This document shows, piece by piece, positions 20,314-31,130 of a stretch of 64,000 nucleotides of DNA (positions are counted from its first letter, which is position 1; every line of letters begins with the position of its first letter). A program made the translations under genes and the position numbers. Source of the stretch: Reticulitermes speratus (Eukaryota; Arthropoda; Insecta; Blattodea; Rhinotermitidae); the NCBI GenBank assembly GCA_021186555.1, contig JAJKFL010000010.1:8414585-8478584 (forward strand), in the 5' to 3' direction. The notes under the pieces were generated by a model. That model was given only the letters and a program-made list of their open reading frames with translations, was not told where the DNA came from and did not search any database.

Positions 20314-21061
20314 TCACAGACTATGTATAACATTAAGGCCTCTCTGACGTTCGCAACTGATACCTTTGCTTGATACAAGTTTAATTTGAAAATCAACCAT
20401 TTGCAGATTCAAGAAATTGTTAATTTTATACAGATAGTTCTTGTCCTAGATATTTCACATGCTGTCATTGTGTCACTGTCACTGATCTCTGTGTTTATTG
20501 GTGTCATGTCTTCTCTGACTGTGACTTGCTGCGTTATTTGTTTGGTCTATACGGATACTGCCTTGTATATATAGCTGAGTGTGGAGTCACTTGATTTATT
20601 GTGATTGTATGTCTGTTGTTGGGAAAGATATGCAACGCAAGTCAATGCTTGGAGCCACACCTTTCATAACATAATGCGTCTGCATATTCAAATTTTTTTT
20701 TCAACATAATTTCTAAGCTGAAGCGAACAGGCAATTAGTATTCTGTCACAAGAATTCCTGAAGGAGAAGAAAGAATAAGGATGATAAAATATGAGTAATA
20801 AGAACAAATGAGAAGCAGGAAAGAAAAAAAAACATTTTTATTTTTCAGGGAATCCTTGCTTTCTGAAATTTAATATAACCGTTGTTATTTATGTTGAAAG
20901 ACTTAAGTATATATGACGTGAACACCTGCTGATGTACGAACATGTACGTACATTAATTTATCAATACGTTAGAAGATAATGTATACGGCAAATGTACAAA
21001 ACCTGCGGCTTGTGGTGTTATCTTTGGATAATAATACCGAGTCGTTTATACTCATTTCTGA
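20314..21061. other. Unassigned spacer
   Basis: AT-rich; a 62-codon hydrophobic frame (20386-20574) has no recognisable family. No repeat ends seen. Confidence 0.4.
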
Positions 21062-21395
21062 GTGTCGTGACCCTACTGGCACGAAGCCATGGGTTGTCAT
21101 GGGAGAATTTACCGGCGGTGGTTTCCCGTTGCCTTCCGCCTTGTCCGATTCTATTCATCTGATAGGACCGCTAGAGCCCTCTAGCAGCCGATCAGGAGAC
21201 TTGGGCGATAAATGGCCGCTAAACTTTGCTTACGAACATCTCTATGCCGTAAATCTACGACATGGGACCGAGGCTTTACTTCCGAAGGAAGTGTGCTACG
21301 GATTTTTATCACCCTTAAAAAATCGATCGTCGGGATCGAACCCGCGAACCTTGGGTCCAGTGGCGAGCACGCTAACCACTAGTCCACCGAGGACA
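21062..21395 (-). repeat. S4 SINE, variant 3' domain
   Basis: Reversed copy. The head at the right (cgctaaccactagtccaccg) and B box (gggatcgaacccgcg) are intact. The far end contains ttaccggcggtggtttcccg, not seen in the other copies, so this is either an older subfamily or a different 3' module. Confidence 0.75.
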
Positions 21396-21446
21396 GGATC
21401 ATGTATCAAAGAAGACAGGCACTGCAGGTATAACGTAATATTGAGG

Positions 21447-21955
21447 CGCGTTCGCGTAACCATTGTTGCGGTGGAGAAACATTAAGTATTAACTATTCTG
21501 AGTGTGTGTGTGTATTCTTGCCTTATCCGGCATGCAAATCGCATAATTCATATTACGTACATTGTCAACTGTGGCCTGTCTGTCTCTACCGTATTTGTCC
21601 ACATTTTCTCATAAACGACATGATTTTCGGAAAATATTTATTGAACATAAAATGTGTATTTTGACTTTCTCTACAACTTTTGTCTAAAAAATTTATCATT
21701 CTAAGAATAATTCAGCGGGATATTATGATAAATGTACATAGGGCTTTATGTAAAGTACCGTTATTCTTGTCACATGTTAAAGAAACTTGAATTTTCTCGA
21801 CAGATTTTCTAAAAATACGTATATATCAAATTTCATGAAATTCAGTCGTCTAGCGGGAACCGAGTTGTTCCATGCGGACAGACGGACAGAAAAACAGACT
21901 TGACGAAGCTAATAGTCGCTTTTCGCAATTTTCGAACTCACCTAAAATGGACCTC
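21447..21955 (+). mobile_element. DT1 repeat, longest copy
   Basis: Left end ttgaggcgcgttcgcgtaac, right end gcaattttcgaactcacct. The interior carries acatgattttcggaaaatat, cattctaagaataattcagc, catagggctttatgtaaagt and gagttgttccatgcggacag. No ORF and no clear target duplication. The short inverted ends suggest a DNA transposon derivative. Confidence 0.65.
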
Positions 21956-22190
21956 GCCTGTATCGTCTTTAGCGAATAGGTAGCATTTAATCATATGAGC
22001 GAGTTATCGCTTGCGGTGAATTTGGCAGTACTGACCTGTAGATAATGAGAAAGCAACGAAAAAATGTCAGTCAGGGTAATCGGTGTCCCGGGCGAGATTC
22101 GAAATTAGCATCTCCTGAATATTACTGACAAGCGTTACCACTTGTTTGATAGGTGTCTTAAGAAATACGTTCTATACTGTACAACCAAGA

Positions 22191-22850
22191 TGACCGTGTC
22201 ATGGCTGAGGCGGTTAGTCGCCGGCCTCCCACCGCGGAGGCCCGGGTTCGATGCCGATCCCAGTGGTCGTGCGGTCTAAGGCGTGGGTCTGCGGCCGCTC
22301 GCTTACTAGGATCGTGGGTTCGAATCCCACCGGGGGCATGGATGTTTGTGTTGTGTTTGTTGTAAGGACGGTAATATGGAACGTAAAGTGACATAAAGGA
22401 CGAAAGGATTTAAACAGTACAAAAATGGATCAAGGGAAACAACCCCGGACAGGCAACAAAAAAAAAAAAAAAAAAAAACCCCACCGGGGGCATGGATGTT
22501 TGTGTTGTGTTTGTTGTAGAAGGACAGTAGTATGGAACATAAGTGGCATGATGGACAAAAAAAAAGGATTAAACAGTACAAAAATTGATCAAAGGGGAAA
22601 AACCCCGGACAGGCAAAAAAAAAAAATCCCGGTTCAGTCCATGTGGGATTTGTGGTGGACAAAGTGGCACTGGGACAGATTTTTCCTGGAGTACTTCGGT
22701 TTTCCCATGTCAATTTCATTCCCCGGTGCTACGTTACAAGGAAAAACGAAAAAAACTAATCATCTTCATCACAGGATTGCACAATAAGCCTTAAGGCTGC
22801 GGTGCGTCCGTAACATCTGCTGAGGGGCCCTTCACCACAAAAAAAAATGA
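22191..22850 (+). repeat. S2 SINE split by an S1-variant SINE
   Basis: The S2 head (22191-22253, gctgaggcggttagtcgcc, cccgggttcgat) resumes at 22629 (cccggttcagtccatgtggg) and runs to the A run at 22842. The inserted piece shares a 'cccgggttc'/'cccggttca' junction, a plausible imperfect target duplication. Confidence 0.8.
22254..22628 (+). repeat. S1 variant with duplicated body module
   Basis: Head gtggtcgtgcggtctaagg, B box gggttcgaatccc, then module (ccaccgggggcatggatgtt ... acagtacaaaaatggatcaa ... A run), then the module again starting at about 22481. Same architecture as the reversed copy at 18906-19455. Confidence 0.8.
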
Positions 22851-23389
22851 CTGTAAATGAACTTTACCCATTTTATTTCTATTGCTCGATTCCTGTTTAG
22901 AGTTGGAAACATCAACAAGAGACCCTCCAGTCTGGCTCCTACTGCGCATGCCTGTTACGTTTTCTGGCCGCCACGTACGGCTACTTTCTTCAGTATCGCC
23001 CAGTAGCGTCAGGGTCAGAAAGTAAGTTTTGTCTTAGGTTTTCAAAGACGAAACTTCTTGTAACAATTCAAAATGTTTCAGCGTAAGTAAGAGATGGTTC
23101 ACCTAAATACACCATCCGTTTTTTTTTTACAAATCTGACCCCCGAGATCACCGGATCACATGCCTCTGAATTAATTATTTTCTGGATGTTTGATAAACAG
23201 AATATATACGTCCATCCTTTGCCGATGACCCTACAAGAATCCATCAAGTTATATCGGTCTTATTCTAACGTTGGAATGAAAAGGGTTCTTACGTTGTCGT
23301 TTCAAACATAGGATATTTTGTTCTGCCATTTTCGTTGTGTCAGCTATAATTTTCTGTACTTGGATTCCATGTATCAGAGTCCTTGAGAT
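22851..23389. other. Unassigned spacer
   Basis: Nothing recognisable on either strand. Confidence 0.4.
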
Positions 23390-23580
23390 TTTCGCTGTTC
23401 TGGGATGTTGCGACAGTAGATTGGTAGTTAGTTGCCGACTTTTCGGGACAAGTTATTGGTCCAATCTTCAAACGGCAGATGGGACCCATATGTTATCCCG
23501 AAACGTCAGTAACTATCAATCTACACTGCGTAATATCCCAGAAGATCTCATTTACACTCCGGCGGAAGACTGAAATCACG
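23390..23580. mobile_element. H2 foldback element, diverged
   Basis: Arms gctgttctgggatgttgcga, gttgccgacttttcgggac and complement tatcccgaaacgtcagtaac, cgtaatatcccagaag; 3' end ccggcggaagactgaaatca. Both arms have independent changes, so it is not recent. Confidence 0.7.
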
Positions 23581-23589
23581 CATATCGGT

Positions 23590-23990
23590 TTCCTTTTTTA
23601 AGAAGTGAATTGTCGCTCTTGAAGTCAAGAAGTTCCCCATTTCTATAGAATTCGAAGGCGTCCTGATCACAAATCCCACCACATAACCTGATCGATATGA
23701 ATTCAGGACAAACACTCACACAGTATTTCATAACATAAAATTTAATATTATTCTAACTTCTACGCAGAAGACCCACTTCAGATACTCCACTTAAAATTTC
23801 GTGAACATTTATCGTCTTTACCATATGTACTTCACACTTCTTCTGTCCTTTTTTTTTTATTTAATCATCGGAAGAATATTTGGCAGACAGCGTGATTAGT
23901 AATGCTCCTCCTAGTCATTTTTCATCATTCTCTTGTTAGGTCGTCTGTCCAAACATTCCCCTTGGCACTTTTGTGCTCGTATTTCTTCAG
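23590..23990 (-). mobile_element. Highly diverged LN1 relic
   Basis: Scattered minus-strand similarity to LN1: agtcaagaagttccccattt, agaattcgaagg, attattctaacttctacgc, then aatcatcggaagaatatttgg. No frame is open. Assignment rests on colinear order of short matches. Confidence 0.45.
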
Positions 23991-24282
23991 CTTCACATAA
24001 AACAAACATTCATTCAATTTGTTGAGGGCAGCGCTGCTCTTGTCAACCAGAAGCCTATGCTTTCCTACAGAGAAACGTACGGAATCACAGTTTGTATTTT
24101 TTCAATATGTGTCGCCTTATATTTACCTCCCAGTCTCCTCCCTGAGGGATGTAAACGGAGGGTTTATTTAACTTGTCAAAACAAGTTTCGTGTTCCAGTC
24201 ACCACCAATTTATTCTACAGGAGACAGATACAAGAGGGCATTCCGTGACTTCGCCAATCCCCATCTACAGTAAATTAGGCCT

Positions 24283-24663
24283 GTTGTTGTTTGTCCCTGT
24301 CGCTCCAACGCGGAGCATAGGGGCCTCCTTTCGGAGGTTTCTATGGTCATGTGCGTTGATGTAGTGAGTGACCAGCCCACTGACCGCACAAGTTCTACTC
24401 AATCCTGATGTAACTGCCAGAGCCATCTGGCAGGCAGTCAGGAGACTTGGGTGAGAAATGGCCGCTGAATTTTGCTTACTACCATTACTAGTTCTATTGA
24501 TGCCCGTAAGGTTCTTTTACATGCCGTAAATCTACGACATGGGACCGACGGCTTTACTTCCCCTCCGAAGGAAGTGGTGCTCCGGATTTTTATCACCCTT
24601 AAAAATCCATCGCCCTCGGTCGGGATCGAACCCGCGAACCTTGGGTCCAGTGGCGAGCACGCT
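24283..24663 (-). repeat. S4 SINE, 5'-truncated
   Basis: Reversed copy ending within the head at gtggcgagcacgc, so the A-box end is missing. The 11-bp flank aaattaggcct is found at about 24272-24282 and 24664-24674. Carries cggagcataggggcctcctt at its far end, like the copy at 40344. Confidence 0.8.
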
Positions 24664-24713
24664 AAATTAGGCCTACTGGGCATTTATTTCAATTGTTCCT
24701 GTTTATTTCTCAT

Positions 24714-24956
24714 GTGAAGTATACGAAAGTTTTTGACATTAGTCACCAAGGTATCCAATTGACGCAAAGTGAGAAACAAAGACGAAATATTTTCTTAAGA
24801 AAGCTGAAGAATTTAAGTCTAGAATCGGAGAAGTCAGAAGGGAATGTGAATCTTTAGAATGGGGTTCATACTGCCTGTAAGAAAGCAAAAGGTTTGCAGA
24901 GGGAGTTATTTGAATCTCTTAGGAAAAATGAAGCTAAAGCTGAAGATGAAGAGTAA
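24714..24956 (+). pseudogene. Degenerate coiled-coil protein C-terminus (retrocopy?)
   Basis: Three successive frames carry charged, coiled-coil-like sequence in a sensible order: YTKVFDISHQGIQLTQSEKQ, then KKAEEFKSRIGEVRRECESL, then VHTACKKAKGLQRELFESL and a tail rich in E/A/K ending in TAA at 24954. The frame changes near 24795 and again near 24863. I do not recognise the parent gene. Two indels without intervening intron signals suggest a processed pseudogene; a decayed terminal exon is also possible. Confidence 0.5.
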
Positions 24957-25087
24957 AACTGTGTAATATAGAAACATGTGACGTTGCGGCATAATAAATA
25001 ATAGAAAAAATATGCAGCTCTTTTTTATGTAAATGCTTTTATAATGTTATGCGGCAACACTATAGCCTGTACACTTATTATTCACAT

Positions 25088-25346
25088 TAAATTTAACGTG
25101 TGGGTCGGGCTGGACGGTCCGGGGATCGGATCCCGTTGGGGGCAAGATTTTTCGCACCATTCAAGACGGGCGCTGGGGCCCACCCACCTATTGTACAATG
25201 GGTACTGGGTTATTCCTGTGGGCTAAAGCGGCAGTGGCGTGGCCTTGACCATCCCCCCCCCATCTGGCCCCATGGTTAAAGAAAGAGTAGAGCTATACCT
25301 CCATTTCCCCTCTGGGCCTTCATGGCCTGTTCTAGGACGAACTGTT
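25088..25346 (+). repeat. S3 SINE, head-truncated
   Basis: Begins at gggctggacggtccgggg just after the missing A box, then gatcggatcccgttggggg and the full 3' body to gttctaggacgaactg. Confidence 0.8.
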
Positions 25347-25349
25347 AAC

Positions 25350-25613
25350 TTTTTTTCTTCCTATGACTCGACAGCCCCTAGGGGGCCTAAGCCTCCTCAT
25401 TGTTCGAGGTTTCGCGATCACACACTTTAGACACATCCACAGTCGGTAGGACTCCTCTGTACGAGTGATCAGCCCGTCGCAGAGACCTCTACCTGACAAC
25501 ACAACACTCACAACAGACAGACATCCATACCTCTGGCGGGATTCAAACCCACAATCCCAGCAAGCGAGCGGCCGCAGACCCACGCCTTAGACCGCGCGGC
25601 CACTGGGATCGGC
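25350..25613 (-). repeat. S1 SINE
   Basis: Reversed copy directly abutting the S3 tail: T run, tatgactcgacagccccta, and head ending gccactgggatcggc at the right. The B box gggattcaaacccac has one change. Confidence 0.85.
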
Positions 25614-26361
25614 TTTGCTTATAAACACGTATTCCTTTTTATATGAACAGTTTTTGTATTTTAGCAATTATAAATATGGCGACGGTACTTAATTTTGAAG
25701 TTGTCAGCGAAATTTGTCTAGTCGGACTCTGTAGGCTACTTTGATAACTAAAATTATTTACTGAGGAATTTGCGAAATGTAATCGTTTTTAATTTGTGGC
25801 TCATGTCAGCCCTCTCAGAAAAAAAACTTGGCGCCATAATTTCTTCCCAGAATTCCTTGCTATCAAGAGCATTCACACGTAATTATGATCAAGTAGTAGG
25901 GAAGTTTCTTTCGAGTTCAGCCTGGCTGTGTGTTTTTAAAGCCATTAAGATGATATACTAGATTGGTGTTTTGAATGGTGAAGAAATATTCTGTTATGGA
26001 AGGGGGAGATTTAAGTTTTTTTTCTGAAGTTCCGTTCGTAGGAAGAAGAGATTTGCTGTCGACAGCTGAGCCCTCCTTCATCCCGGTGGGAATTCTGGGA
26101 AACTTACACCGCGGAGGCTTCCACCATACTTGTGGCAGTTGAGTGAAATATGGACATGGTGCGCTACGTAACACTGTCAAGCGTAGACAGAGCGGGCAGG
26201 GTTTTACCAACAGCTTCTCATAATCCTTGGATACAGCAGTTAGGGAGAAGGGCCACATATGTTCCCAGCGAACAAACTCGCTCAACGAATTTAACTTTAT
26301 ATGCTCTTTTATTTAACGGATCTCTTAGAAATTCACAGGTTATAATAGCGTTTTATTTTTT
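25614..26361. other. Unassigned spacer
   Basis: Contains a minus-strand frame of 122 codons (25917-26285) with no domain I recognise and no splice context. No repeat family seen. Confidence 0.4.
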
Positions 26362-26455
26362 TGGTGAAGGGCCCCGCAGCAGATGCTACGGACGCACCGC
26401 AACCTTGAGGCTTATTGTGCAACCCTGTGATGAAGATGATTAGTTTTTTTCGTTT
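26362..26455 (-). repeat. S2 SINE, 3' fragment
   Basis: Only the last ~95 bp (gtgaagggccccgcagcaga ... gatgaagatgattag plus T run) is present, reversed. Confidence 0.8.
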
Positions 26456-26457
26456 TC

Positions 26458-26757
26458 CGGGCACGCGGTGGCGTAGTTGGTTGAGGCACTGCTCTACAAG
26501 CCGGAAGGTCGTGGGTTCGATTTCCGATGGTGTCATTGGAATTTCTTATTGACATGATCCTTCCGGCCGCAGTATGGCCCTGGGGTCGACTCAGCCTCTA
26601 ACAGAAATGAGTACCAGGAGTATTTCCTGGGGGTAAAGGCGGCCGGTGCGTAGGCTGACCTTACCACCTTCATGTGCCGATTGTCTAGAAATCCAGGAGC
26701 TCAACCTCCTGGAAACCTTAGGGCCTGTCCAGGCTTGTAATGGGATTGCTTCATTTT
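26458..26757 (+). repeat. S5 SINE, reference copy
   Basis: ggtggcgtagttggttgagg head, gtcgtgggttcgat B box, a body with ctggggtcgactcagcctc, gtaaaggcggccggtgcg and caccttcatgtgccgattg, ending gcctgtccaggcttgtaatg. The same order, reversed, occurs at 7129, 47905 and 52759. It abuts the S2 fragment to the left. Confidence 0.85.
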
Positions 26758-27029
26758 TACATCTAGAATAACAAGCTGTACTGCTTTACAGAAATGCTCA
26801 GTACTCTGGTTAGATTCACACACCGGAGACAGTTTAGAGCGAATGACAATTGATACGTAGGGTTCTAAAATATGTGCTTCATTCTGTTGCCTATTCCTTT
26901 ACAGCCTTTTCAATACATCATTGAGATCATGCTACAATAGACGCTACGTAATATTTGCATCTGGAAAAGTGACAAACAACCCAAAAATTGGATTAAGATG
27001 CATTTCATCAAAAGAAATAATAATATAAT

Positions 27030-27443
27030 AATAATAACCATGGCCAACAGCCTTATATGGGCTCGGGCCTCCTCTTGCCTCCTCTTTCCGAGGTTACTAA
27101 GTCGTGTGCATTCGTGGCAGTTGGTGACTGGCCAACTGGCCGCGCTACTATTCTATCGATCCTGATGTGTCCGCCAGAGCCATCTGGTAGGCAGTCAGTC
27201 AGGAGACTTGGTGAGAAATGGAGGCTTTGAATTTAGCTTACGCAACATTTCTATTCATGCCCGTAAGTTCTTTTACATGCCGTAAATCTACGACATGGGA
27301 CCGAGGCTTTACTTCCCCTCCGAAGGAAGTGGTGCTCCGGATTTTTATCACCCTTAAAAATCCATCGACCTCGGTCGGGATCGAACCCGCGAACCTTGGG
27401 TCCAGTGGCGAGCACGCTAACCACTAGTCCACCGAGGTCGACA
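27030..27443 (-). repeat. S4 SINE, full length
   Basis: Reversed: (ATA)n tail, ccatggccaacagccttata, and head at right ending ctagtccaccgaggtcgac. The repeat aaaagaaataat flanks it (about 27009-27020 and 27447-27458). Confidence 0.9.
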
Positions 27444-27514
27444 CAAAAGAAATAATTAAATAAAATAAACAAATTTAATATAATAAATCTCTATCCCTAA
27501 AATCCCTAAGATGA

Positions 27515-27797
27515 ACCCATACGTTCACCCTAGAACAGGCCATGAGGGCCCAGAGGGGGAATAGAGGTATAGGTCTACTCTTTCTTTAACCTCGGCGTTA
27601 GTTGGGGGTGAATGATCAACGCCACGCCCCGGCCGCTTTACCCCAGGAAAGAGACCCGGTACCCATTTTAGAGGAGGCTGGGTGGGCCCCAGGGCCAGTC
27701 TGGGCGAGTGCGGTAAATCTCGCTCCCACCGGGATTCGATCCCCAGACTGTCCAGCCCGTAGCGAGTCGCTGTACCGACTATGCTATCTCGGCCCCA
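27515..27797 (-). repeat. S3 SINE, full length
   Basis: Reversed: gaacaggccatgagggccc on the left, B box gggattcgatccccag, head gagtcgctgtaccgactatg at the right. A 73-codon frame (27602-27823) is SINE sequence only. Confidence 0.85.
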
Positions 27798-28213
27798 TTT
27801 TTACGTCAAGTCTTTGTGTATAGGCCTATAAAGTGTACATAAAGCGAGCTCACGACTGAGAATATTCAACTGTTCAAATATTGACTTGCTCTCGCGCCAT
27901 GTGGCTTATATCAGTGGTTGAATTTAGTGCTGGAATACCAGAAGTCTACTAAACCAACAGACCAGAGGAGTTAAAATAATGCATGAGAGTGTGAAGTGTT
28001 AATAGTGGGGGAGATGCTAAACACTACTTATGATTTCTGCCAGGCGGGAAGTTCTTAATAACGCAGAGAGGTTGGAAAGAAGGAACTGCCAAAGTGTGTT
28101 GGGCTTGTATGAAGTAAGATGAACACAGGACAGACGTGTAGCCGTAACAAGTTTGGCGTGTTCGCCCTCTAGTGATTGTCTTCAAAAGGAAAACGTTTAC
28201 ATTTTAATATAGT
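27798..28213. other. Unassigned spacer
   Basis: No recognisable gene or repeat. Confidence 0.4.
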
Positions 28214-28225
28214 GAAAGTTGTAGG

Positions 28226-28688
28226 TACAATACAAAGAAGAAAGGCTAACTGGATTGGTCACATCTTGCGTAGAAACTGCCTTCTGAAACACGTGATTGA
28301 AGGAAAGTTAGAAGGAAGGATAGAAATGACGGGAAGATGAGGGAGAAGATGTAAGCAGTTACTGGATGACCTTAAGGAAAAGAGAAGATACTGGAAATTG
28401 AAAGAGGAAGCACTAGATCGCACCCTGTGGAGAACTCGCTTTGGAAGAGGCTATGGACCTGTCGTAAGACAGACTACACAATGAAGAGGCTATGGACCTG
28501 TCGTAAGACAGACTACAGAACGAAGAGGCTATGGACCTGTCGTAAGACAGACTACAGAATGAAGAGGCTATGGACCTGTCGTAAGACAGACTACAGAATG
28601 AAGAGGCTACGGACCTGTCGTAAGACAGACTACAGAACGAAGAGGCTATGGACCTGTCGTAAGATAGACTACAGAATGAATGAAATGA
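28226..28688 (+). mobile_element. LN2 3' end with target duplication and VNTR
   Basis: Begins inside the coding tail (RRKANWIGHILRRNCLLKH) and ends in a 39-bp array and (GAAT)n. The flanks gaaagttgtagg (28214-28225) and aaagttgtagg (28689-28699) are the target duplication, so the array lies inside the inserted unit and either arrived with it or grew after insertion. Confidence 0.88.
28444..28678 (+). repeat. 39-bp VNTR at LN2 3' end (6 copies)
   Basis: Same unit as at 8253, but most copies here read 'gctatggacc' where the first locus reads 'gctacggacc'. The two arrays have therefore been homogenised separately. Confidence 0.92.
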
Positions 28689-28699
28689 AAAGTTGTAGG

Positions 28700-29027
28700 A
28701 TTATTACCTTCATTGTCGTTTACATTTTGTTAAAAAAACGCAAAAACTTTGACAGTGAGAGGAGCAAATTTCGAAAGAGATATGAAGCGTCTGGTAATGT
28801 GTTGAATGAACTGCAATTCACATTTCAAGTTACTCGGTGGATTAGAATGGACAGTTCTCGCTTCTGCCAATGTTAGCAAAAGAATTTCACAGCATCAGGC
28901 AAATGGAGTTTCAGAAGTGTCAAAAATTACAGATACGGCAATATTCACCTGTGTCTTCTGGAGATTTGTAACCGTTTCTGATAAAACAAACGCATTGAAT
29001 TCCGACAGCATTTGTATTTTTCACCAT
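28700..29027. other. Unassigned spacer
   Basis: No recognisable features; weak open frames only. Confidence 0.4.
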
Positions 29028-29450
29028 AGATTCCATGGAGCAGAGTTTTTCCTGAGAGGCTAACAGTTCCTCAGCTAGTCAAGAAATTCCCCGTATTTTA
29101 TAGATTCCGAAATTTCATTACCGCATTCACAAGCGCCCGCCACCTGTCCCTAATTTTTTTTTCCAATGACTCGACAGCCCCTTGGGGGCCTTGGCCGCCT
29201 CATTTTTCGAGACTTCACGATCACACTTTAGACACACCACACTCGGTAGGACTCCTCTGGACGAGGGTCCAGCCCGTCGCAGAGACCTCTACCTGACAAC
29301 ACACAACACTCACAACAGACAGACATCCATGCCCTAGGCGGGATTCGAACCCACAACCCTAGTAAGAGAGCGGCCGAAGAACCACGCCTTAGACCGCACG
29401 GCCACTGGGATCGGCCCTGTCCCTAATTACTCTTGTAATACTGGACACTA
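29028..29450 (-). mobile_element. LN1 3' end interrupted by S1
   Basis: ttccatggagcagagttttt to cctgtccctaatt at 29155 is reversed LN1, without a preserved (TAAC)n tail. After the S1 copy the target repeats and sequence continues as ccctgtccctaattactc, so the SINE landed in an old LN1 fragment. Confidence 0.75.
29156..29415 (-). repeat. S1 SINE with 13-bp target duplication
   Basis: Full-length reversed copy. Target cctgtccctaatt at 29143-29155 and 29416-29428. The T run follows the first target copy directly. Confidence 0.92.
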
Positions 29451-29564
29451 TCATCAGGCCTGTTATTACCTGGTAAATTTGTCCTTGTGCTTAATTAAAC
29501 AGCATGTCATAAAGGCATACTGCTGAGTGAACCTATAATTTCGTGCACTTTTAACCACGAAACT

Positions 29565-29775
29565 AGATGGAAGTCCGTGGTTAGTTTCACGTCCTGGTCG
29601 GTTTACCCGCCGAGGTATATCTTTCGGCACGCATTGAACTTGCGTGGGCCCCAGAGCCGTTATGGACGAATTGTGGAAGATATAAACTTCTTACTTCTAC
29701 CGGAAAGCGCATCACGGCCCCTCGGTTTTTCATCCTCCAGCCTAGTTACAATACCGACTGAGCTGTACCGCCACA
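29565..29775 (-). repeat. S6-like SINE
   Basis: Read on the minus strand it starts ggcggtacagctcagtcgg, a tRNA A-box pattern, followed by a diverged body. Weak similarity in layout to 57545-57745. Confidence 0.45.
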
Positions 29776-29802
29776 TTAATGCCAAGTATCAACCCAAGAT
29801 TA

Positions 29803-30193
29803 GTCGACCTCGGTGGACTAGTGGTTAGCGTGCTCGCCACTGGACCCAAGGTTCGCGGGTTCGATTCGATTTTTAAGGATGAGCACCACTTCCTTCGGAG
29901 GGGAAGTAAAGCCGTCGGTCCCATGTCGTAGATTTACGGCATGTAAAAGAACCTTACGGCATGAATAAAAATGTTGCGTAAGCCAAATTGCCTCCATTTC
30001 TCATCCAAGTCTCCTGACTGCCTGCCAGATGGCTCTGGCGTGCACATCAGCGCGGCTAGCTGGCCGGTCACCAGCTGCCATGAATGCGCATGACTTAGTA
30101 ACCTCGACAAGAGGAGGCAAGAGGAGGCCCAGGCCCATACAGGGCTGTTGAGCCAAGAATTATTATTATTATTATCATCATTATTATCATTAT
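29803..30193 (+). repeat. S4 SINE with 16-bp target duplication
   Basis: Head cggtggactagtggttagcg, with part of the B-box flank deleted (gggttcgattcgattttt), complete 3' domain and a long (ATT)n tail. The target tatcaacccaagatta is at 29787-29802 and 30194-30209. Confidence 0.92.
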
Positions 30194-30264
30194 TATCAAC
30201 CCAAGATTACGCCCGAGAAAGTTATGAAACCTTGAAGGAGTAACAAATCAAAGATAAGGCGTGA

Positions 30265-30390
30265 ATTCAGGCTTCCGCCACGATGTAGGTGAGGTCTGTT
30301 CACTTCTGGGATATTACGCAGCGTCGAGTGGTAGTTCTGTACGGACGTTTCGGGACAACATATCGGTCCTATATTCAAGGGTCAAGAAGT
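30265..30390. mobile_element. H2 element, single arm
   Basis: caggcttccgccacgatgta, cacttctgggatattacgca, gtacggacgtttcgggaca, then it is lost after ttcaagggtcaag: the second arm is missing. Confidence 0.65.
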
Positions 30391-31022
30391 CCAAGAAGAA
30401 AATGCTTTCTGCTGGCTGCTAAATTGTACCGCGCGGAAGGTAGCCTTCGTTTTCTTTCCGCTTCATGTCGCTGGATTATTGGGAAGTGACTGTTACTGCA
30501 CTAAGCCTTGCTTATTTCCTAGTTCATTTAAATACACTTTTCTCGGCTGCGTAGCCTATAATCGTATTTTTGGAAATGTATCCAATAATGAATTAGGAAC
30601 ATGTGGAAGGAAGCGTCCGTGGCTTATTTTAAGGTACTACACTAACAGTTGAAGAGACGTATTAAGGTATGGGTTACCAAATTTTCAGAAACTCTAAGAT
30701 TTACCTCCAAATTCTAGGGTCCAGAAGGGGGACATACAGTTCCATTCTGATGACTCAGAATTCTGGAGTGACTTGTGGACCTGACTATCTGTTGCTTTCT
30801 GCTCGGTGCATGTTGATACACTTTTTTGTATATAAGAGAGAAGATTGCAATACTTCTGATGGAAATATTAGGTGCCATCGTAAAAAAACTTATTGGGCTG
30901 GGCGACCAGGCGTCCAGGATTTGTGCGCCTCTGGATTAGGGGAAGCTAAGGGAAACTTTGTTCTGAATAACGGCCTAAGTGCTCAGAATCAAACATGGGA
31001 CCGCGACAATCGGTCTCTCTGA
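30391..31022. other. Unassigned spacer
   Basis: A 117-codon forward frame (30669-31022) has no domain I recognise. No repeat ends. Confidence 0.4.
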
Positions 31023-31130
31023 GTGACGGGCTGGTCCACAAGTCTGTAGTTTACTTTCACTCTCCATGGTCCGATTCCCGACAGTGGCAAGACATTTTTC
31101 TCTGCTCTAAAGTGTCCAAATCTGCTCTTG
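31023..31130 (+). repeat. S3 SINE, part 1 (split by errantivirus)
   Basis: Degraded S3 head and body: gtccgattcccgacagtggc, aagacatttttctctgctc. It continues at 39365-39433 and then, after an S2 insertion, at 39737-39840. Confidence 0.65.

Noticed and set aside
22425-22787. Lysine-rich plus-strand ORF
   Set aside because: Translation of SINE poly-A runs.
25917-26285. 122-codon minus-strand ORF as a gene
   Set aside because: No recognisable domain, no introns or neighbouring exons, and ordinary base composition; length is within chance for this window.
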